DNA of 17,142 bases from Actinomycetes bacterium. Its GTDB lineage: Bacteria; Actinomycetota; Acidimicrobiia; Acidimicrobiales; Palsa-688. The position numbers and the translations under genes are program-made. The notes beneath the pieces were generated by a model. It saw only the letters and a program-made list of their open reading frames with translations. It ran no database searches and was not told the origin of the DNA. The stretch lies in NCBI GenBank assembly GCA_021816565.1, contig JAKAXN010000059.1, forward strand, positions 1 to 17,142, read 5' to 3'. Numbering within the stretch: position 1 is the stretch's first letter; each line of letters begins with the position of its first letter. Positions 13,212-17,142 of this stretch are shown piece after piece.

Positions 13212-14168
13212 GCCGTATCCCGCCCGGGCGGTCGGGTACGGTCCCGCGGCGGCCGGCCGGTCCAGCTTCACACCCTGGCGGCGGAGGAACTGGGTTATCG
13301 GGGCCGGCATCTCGGCCGGCCGGTCGCCCCAGTCGTAGCGGACCAGCGACGGGGCCGCGATGTCGTGCAGGGCCCGGTGCCGGCGCGACACCACCACCCC
13401 GACCAGCCCCAACCCCAGCAGGAAGCTGAACGGGTACACCAGGACCCGGCGGGTCGCGGCGGTCGGGCCCAGCGGCGTCCCGTCCGGCGCCGTGACCCTG
13501 AGCCCGGCCATGGCCCGCCCGATGGTCCGGCCCGCCACCAGGAGCGACACCCACTGGTACAGGCCGGCGAGTGACAGCAGCGCCAGGATCCGCCACAGCC
13601 CGTCCCCACCGGTCGGACTGACATCGTGACCCACGAACAGCGACGCCAGGAAGTAGGCGACCGCCACCCCGGCCGCGAAGGCCCCGCCCTCGATGGCCAC
13701 GTCGATGAGAAACGCCGCCAGCCGGGACGCCCCGCCGGCGATCTGCCCGGTGAAGGACCCGTCCTCCGACACCGGTTCCTCCACCCGCCGGCGGAGGAGC
13801 CGGTCGACCAGCCGGGTCACGATGATGTCCAACCCCACCAGCTGGCGTCGGACCAGGTCCAGCACCCGGTTGCCCAGCCCGCCGGCGGTGGCGCTGACGA
13901 TGGCGTCCACCTGGGCCCGCCGGACGATCCCTCCGATGTCCACCCGGTCCATGAGAGCCTCGACGTCCACGTGGCGCAAGAGGGCGTCCACGTCGACCCG
14001 GTCGAGCAGCTGGTTGACGTCCACGTGGCGCAAGAGGGCGTCGACGTCCACCCGGTCGAGCACGTGGTCCAGGTCGATCTCGCCGAGCACCTGGTTGAGG
14101 TCGATCGACTCCACCGCCCGCGGCACGACCACCTCCACGATTCGGGTGAGCGGGTCGGGCGGGGCCAT
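13152..14168 (-). CDS. RDD family membrane protein with nonapeptide-repeat head
   Basis: The 338-residue product starts with a soluble part made of eight nine-residue repeats (residues 22-93), such as VDVDALLRH and VDVNQLLDR. A second soluble stretch (94-140) and an RDD domain (about 142-280) follow. RDD landmarks are GGASRLAAFLIDVAI, AGRTIGRAMAGLRV and RRHRALHDIAAPSLVRYDW, with three to four membrane helices. RDD domains are proposed transport or ion-handling modules, without a defined reaction here. The start ATG 14168 has a GGTGG purine stretch nearby; GTG 14174 is in frame. The C-terminal tail (about 300-338) is Gly/Ala-rich, and its last 20 codons are shared with the opposite-strand transporter gene. 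It lies 116 bases downstream of the ribonucleotide reductase and may be co-transcribed. Confidence 0.88.
   Translation of the reverse strand: MAPPDPLTRIVEVVVPRAVESIDLNQVLGEIDLDHVLDRVDVDALLRHVDVNQLLDRVDVDALLRHVDVEALMDRVDIGGIVRRAQVDAIVSATAGGLGNRVLDLVRRQLVGLDIIVTRLVDRLLRRRVEEPVSEDGSFTGQIAGGASRLAAFLIDVAIEGGAFAAGVAVAYFLASLFVGHDVSPTGGDGLWRILALLSLAGLYQWVSLLVAGRTIGRAMAGLRVTAPDGTPLGPTAATRRVLVYPFSFLLGLGLVGVVVSRRHRALHDIAAPSLVRYDWGDRPAEMPAPITQFLRRQGVKLDRPAAAGPYPTARAGYGSAAGDGAAVGQDDLRAGGE
13890..14105 (-). repeat. Eight tandem 27-base coding repeats in the RDD gene
   Basis: Each unit encodes nine residues of the pattern [IV]D[LV]xx[LV]Lxx. Units 3 and 5 encode the same peptide, VDVDALLRH. At the DNA level, 13962-13988 and 14016-14042 are identical over 27 bases, 54 bases apart, which suggests recent duplication or conversion of a two-unit block. 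The outer units have diverged. Confidence 0.85.
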
Positions 14169-14284
14169 CGCCACCGAATGTGGCACCTTCGGAGGGCCAC
14201 CGCATCGCCCGGCGAGGGTGACCCGGTGTGGTCGGGCGCCGCGGCGGAGGCGGGCCCCGGCCCGGCCTTCCTGCCCTTGCCTGC

Positions 14285-17092
14285 CTACGAGCAGCCGCTG
14301 GTGGTGCCGCAGGACGGGCAGGCGTGGCAACTGCCGGCCCGCTGCATCTGGACGCCGCACTGGAAGCAGTAGGGGGCGTCGGATTCCACCATCGAGGGGG
14401 TCCGCATCTGCACCGGGGCCTCGTCCTGGGCGTCGGCCACCTCCGGCCCGGCATCCAGGCTGGAATTTCGGGTGGTGGCCTCCTCCAGGCCCGGGAGCGT
14501 CATCTGGGTCCGCTCCTGGGAGGTCAGCACCCCGAGCTCGACCCGCTCGTCGTAGGGCAGGTAGTCGACGGCCAGCCGGCGGAAGATGTAGTCGACCAGG
14601 GACTGGGCGATGCGCAGGTCCGGGTCGTCGGTCATGCCGGCCGGCTCGAAGCGCATGTTGGTGTACTTCTTGACGTAGGTGGCCAGTGGCACCCCGTGCT
14701 GGAGGCCCAGGCTGATGGCGATGGAGAAGGCGTCCATGATCCCGGCCAGGGTGGAGCCCTGCTTCGAGACCTTCATGAATACCTCGCCCGGGCGCCCGTC
14801 GTCGTACTCGCCCACAGTGACGTAGCCCTCGCAGTCGGCTACCCGGAAGGCGAACGTGCTGGACCGCCGTTTGCGGGGCAGGCGCTCCCGGATGGGCTGC
14901 TTCACCACCACGGTCTGGAGCTCGAGCGCCTTCTCCAGCTCGGCCACCTTCAGCGCCAGCTCGGCGTCGTGGGCCTCGGCGACCGAGACGTTCGGGTCGG
15001 CTGCGGTCTTCTTCGCAGTGGCCAGTGGCTGGGCCACCTTGCAGTTGTCCCGGTAGATGGCCACCGCCTTGAGGCCGAGCTGCCAGGCCTCGATGTGGAG
15101 CTGCTCCACGTCCTCGACGGTGACCTCCTCGGGGACGTTGACCGTCTTGGAGATGGCCCCGCTGATGAACGGCTGCACCGCGCCCATCATCTTGATGTGG
15201 CCCCGGTAGTGGATGGTGTTGTCCCCCATGGAGCATGCGAATACCGGGAGGTGGTCGCCTGACAGGTGCGGGGCGCCCACGATGGACTTGTGCTCGTCGA
15301 TGTGGGCGACGATGTCGGCGACCTGCTCGGCGGTGTAGCCCAGCTTGGTCAGCGCCCGCGGGACGGTCTGGTTGACGATCGACATGGTGCCTCCGCCGAC
15401 CAGCTTCTTCATCTTGACCAGACCGAGGTCCGGTTCGATGCCGGTCGTGTCGCAGTCCATCAGCAGACCGATGGTGCCGGTCGGGGCCAGCACGCTGGCC
15501 TGCGAGTTGCGCACGCCGTGCTGCTCGGCGACCTCCACTGCGGTGTCCCACGCCTCCTGGGCGGCTGACAGCAACTCGGGCGGCACCAGCTCCTCGTCTA
15601 TGCGGGCGGCGGCGTCGCGGTGCATGCGCAAGACGCCCAGCATGGCGTCGCGGTTCTGGGTGTAGCCGGCGAAGGGGCCCATCCGCGACGCGGTGCGGGC
15701 GGAGGTGGCGTAGGAGTGGCCGGTCAGCAGGGCGGTGATGGCCGCGGCCCAGGCCCTCCCGGCCTCGGAGTCGTAGGGCAGCCCCTCGGCCATGAGCAGG
15801 GCGCCCAGGTTGGCGTAGCCGATGCCGAGCTGACGGAACCGCCGGGAGTTCTCGGCGATCCTCTCCGTGGGGTAGTCGGCGTTGCCGACGATGATCTCCT
15901 GGGCGGTGAAGACCACCTCGGTGGCCGCCTTGAAGCCGGCCACGTCGAACGAGCCGTCCGGGCCCAGGAATGTCAGGAGGTTGAGGCTGGCCAGGTTGCA
16001 CGCCGAGTTGTCGATGTGCATGTACTCGCTGCAGGGGTTGCTGGCGTTGATGCGACCGGCGCCCGGGGCGGTGTGCCACCGGTTGATGGTGGTGTCGAAC
16101 TGCATTCCCGGGTCGGCGCACTCCCACGCGGCCTTGGCGATCTGGCGGAACAGGTCCCGGGCCCTGACCGTCGTGACGGCCTCACCGGTGGTGACGGCCC
16201 GCAGGGCCCACTCGCCGTCGTCGAGAACCGCCTGCATGAACTCGTCGGTGACCCGGACCGAGTTGTTGGCGTTCTGGTACTGGATGGAGTGGCTGTCCTT
16301 GCCGTCGAGGTCCATGTCGAACCCGGCGTCGCGCAGGGCCCGGGCCTTGCGCTCCTCGGTGGCCTTGCACCAGATGAAGTCCTCGACGTCGGGATGATCG
16401 ACGTCGAGGATCACCATCTTGGCCGCCCGGCGGGTCTTGCCCCCGCTTTTGATGGTGCCGGCCGACGCGTCGGCGCCGCGCATGAAGCTGACCGGGCCCG
16501 ACGCCGTGCCTCCGCCGCGCAGGCCCTCCTTCGAGGAGCGGATGCGCGACAGGTTGACCCCGGCGCCGGAGCCGCCCTTGAAGATGATCCCCTCCTCGGT
16601 GTACCAGTTCAGGATCGAGTCCATCGAGTCGTCCACCGACAGGATGAAGCAGGCCGAGCCCTGTTGGGGAACACCCTTCACCCCGATGTTGAACCACACC
16701 GGCGAGTTGAAGGCGGCCTTCTGGTGGATGATCAGGTACTTCAGCTCATCGCTGAACGCCTCGGCCTCCTCGTCGTCGACGAAGTAGCCCTCCTTGCGGC
16801 CCCACCCGGTGATGGTGTCCACCACCCGGTCGACGACCTGGCGCAGCGACCATTCCCGGTCCGCCTCGCCCAGGGTGCCCCGGAAGTACTTCTGGGCCAG
16901 GATGTTGGTGGCGTTGAGGCTCCACCCGGCCGGCACCTCGACCCCGAGCTGCTCGAAGGCGACAGCGCCGGTGGCGTAGTGGACGATGCGGGCGTCGCGC
17001 CGCTCCCACTCCACGGTGCTGTAGGGATCATCGCCGGCCTTCGTGAAGTGCCGGGAGATCCCGATGCCCATCCGCTCGGGCGCTATTGCCAT
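14285..17092 (-). CDS. nrdJ: Vitamin B12-dependent (class II) ribonucleotide reductase
   Basis: The 935-residue product reduces ribonucleotides to deoxyribonucleotides using adenosylcobalamin to make a cysteine radical, so it needs no oxygen. Key residues are visible: redox Cys148 in QQGSACFIL, Asn352-Pro-Cys354-Ser-Glu356 in the active-site motif NPCSEYMHIDNSACNLASLNL with Cys354 as the radical site, and Cys365 as the second redox cysteine. Further blocks are FNSPVWFNIG, KGGSGAGVNLSRIRS and LAPTGTIGLLMDCDTTGIEPDL. The C-terminal tail has six cysteines (909, 912, 922, 925, 928, 934) in a zinc-ribbon-like or re-reduction arrangement. No intein or truncation is seen. The ATG has AGGAGG eight bases upstream. 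Length and domain order match the long actinobacterial NrdJ form. Confidence 0.97.
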   Translation of the reverse strand: MAIAPERMGIGISRHFTKAGDDPYSTVEWERRDARIVHYATGAVAFEQLGVEVPAGWSLNATNILAQKYFRGTLGEADREWSLRQVVDRVVDTITGWGRKEGYFVDDEEAEAFSDELKYLIIHQKAAFNSPVWFNIGVKGVPQQGSACFILSVDDSMDSILNWYTEEGIIFKGGSGAGVNLSRIRSSKEGLRGGGTASGPVSFMRGADASAGTIKSGGKTRRAAKMVILDVDHPDVEDFIWCKATEERKARALRDAGFDMDLDGKDSHSIQYQNANNSVRVTDEFMQAVLDDGEWALRAVTTGEAVTTVRARDLFRQIAKAAWECADPGMQFDTTINRWHTAPGAGRINASNPCSEYMHIDNSACNLASLNLLTFLGPDGSFDVAGFKAATEVVFTAQEIIVGNADYPTERIAENSRRFRQLGIGYANLGALLMAEGLPYDSEAGRAWAAAITALLTGHSYATSARTASRMGPFAGYTQNRDAMLGVLRMHRDAAARIDEELVPPELLSAAQEAWDTAVEVAEQHGVRNSQASVLAPTGTIGLLMDCDTTGIEPDLGLVKMKKLVGGGTMSIVNQTVPRALTKLGYTAEQVADIVAHIDEHKSIVGAPHLSGDHLPVFACSMGDNTIHYRGHIKMMGAVQPFISGAISKTVNVPEEVTVEDVEQLHIEAWQLGLKAVAIYRDNCKVAQPLATAKKTAADPNVSVAEAHDAELALKVAELEKALELQTVVVKQPIRERLPRKRRSSTFAFRVADCEGYVTVGEYDDGRPGEVFMKVSKQGSTLAGIMDAFSIAISLGLQHGVPLATYVKKYTNMRFEPAGMTDDPDLRIAQSLVDYIFRRLAVDYLPYDERVELGVLTSQERTQMTLPGLEEATTRNSSLDAGPEVADAQDEAPVQMRTPSMVESDAPYCFQCGVQMQRAGSCHACPSCGTTSGCS

Positions 17093-17100
17093 ACCGGGTA

Positions 17101-17106
17101 CCTCCT
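17101..17106 (-). promoter_or_regulatory. Ribosome binding site of the ribonucleotide reductase gene
   Basis: AGGAGG on the minus strand lies eight bases before ATG 17092 and fixes the start. Only 50 bases upstream are in the window; no promoter, NrdR box or cobalamin riboswitch can be judged from them. Confidence 0.8.
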
Positions 17107-17142
17107 GGAGAGAGAGTGAACTTGGATCAGAACCACAAGACG

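Noticed and set aside
13962..14042. Short CRISPR-like array suggested by the 27-base identical repeats
   Set aside because: The repeats are in frame inside a conserved coding pattern, the intervening sequence is itself a diverged repeat unit, and no cas gene is present.
13152..16127. A single 991-residue minus-strand frame joining the RDD gene to upstream sequence
   Set aside because: The part upstream of about 14170 is an out-of-frame reading of the ribonucleotide reductase gene and has no protein character. The RDD protein starts naturally at MAPPDPL.
15620..17119. Open frame of about 499 residues on the plus strand opposite the ribonucleotide reductase
   Set aside because: Antisense shadow of a highly conserved gene; no domain and no ribosome binding site.
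17093..17142. Cobalamin riboswitch or NrdR box upstream of the B12-dependent reductase
   Set aside because: Only 50 bases are available and they hold no visible B12-box or NrdR palindrome. Absence cannot be concluded because the upstream region is outside the window.

Overview
The window is a gene-dense, very GC-rich stretch of a bacterial chromosome. Several traits fit a high-GC actinomycete (Actinomycetota): frequent GTG starts, 4-base ATGA/GTGA gene overlaps, an Nei2-type DNA glycosylase, a B12-dependent (class II) ribonucleotide reductase, and an RDD protein with a nonapeptide-repeat head. A lineage such as Acidimicrobiia is plausible, but no rRNA or other phylogenetic marker is present, so this is inference. 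I see no phage, IS element, CRISPR array, tRNA or rRNA.

Layout. Positions 1-391 (minus) hold a glyoxalase/dioxygenase-fold (VOC) gene cut by the window edge. Positions 471-2552 (plus) encode a complete prolyl oligopeptidase. A long minus-strand block runs from 9942 down to 2542. It contains, in transcription order: an OmpR-type response regulator, its sensor kinase, a multi-helix cytochrome b-like membrane protein, a small Ser/Gly-rich membrane-anchored protein, an ApbE FMN transferase, a ferric-reductase-like diheme membrane protein with an extra C-terminal domain, a NuoF-like flavo-iron-sulfur protein, a single-cluster ferredoxin, and a PilZ protein. The five genes from 7082 to 3214 are chained by 4-base start/stop overlaps. 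A divergent membrane protein of unknown function follows at 10084-10707 (plus), with near-perfect direct repeats in front of it. A strong shared hairpin terminator separates it from a small membrane protein and an Nei-type glycosylase (11904 to 10788, minus). A CynX/NimT-like MFS transporter (11973-13211, plus) ends inside the tail of an RDD membrane protein (14168-13152, minus). The right end is occupied by a full-length class II ribonucleotide reductase (17092-14285, minus).

How the genes may work together. The most interesting part is the redox block. The predicted route is NAD(P)H to the NuoF-like protein, to ferredoxin, to a two-heme membrane protein with HX13H and HX12H ligand pairs, and then to an acceptor outside the membrane. 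The diheme protein lacks the usual cytosolic FAD/NAD domain, so the NuoF-like protein and ferredoxin could replace it in trans. ApbE implies a covalently bound FMN somewhere. Adjacent sensor kinase and regulator genes suggest control by an extracytoplasmic signal, and the sensor loop is rich in Asp and His. Family assignments come from visible motifs. The electron route, its acceptor and the regulation are inference.
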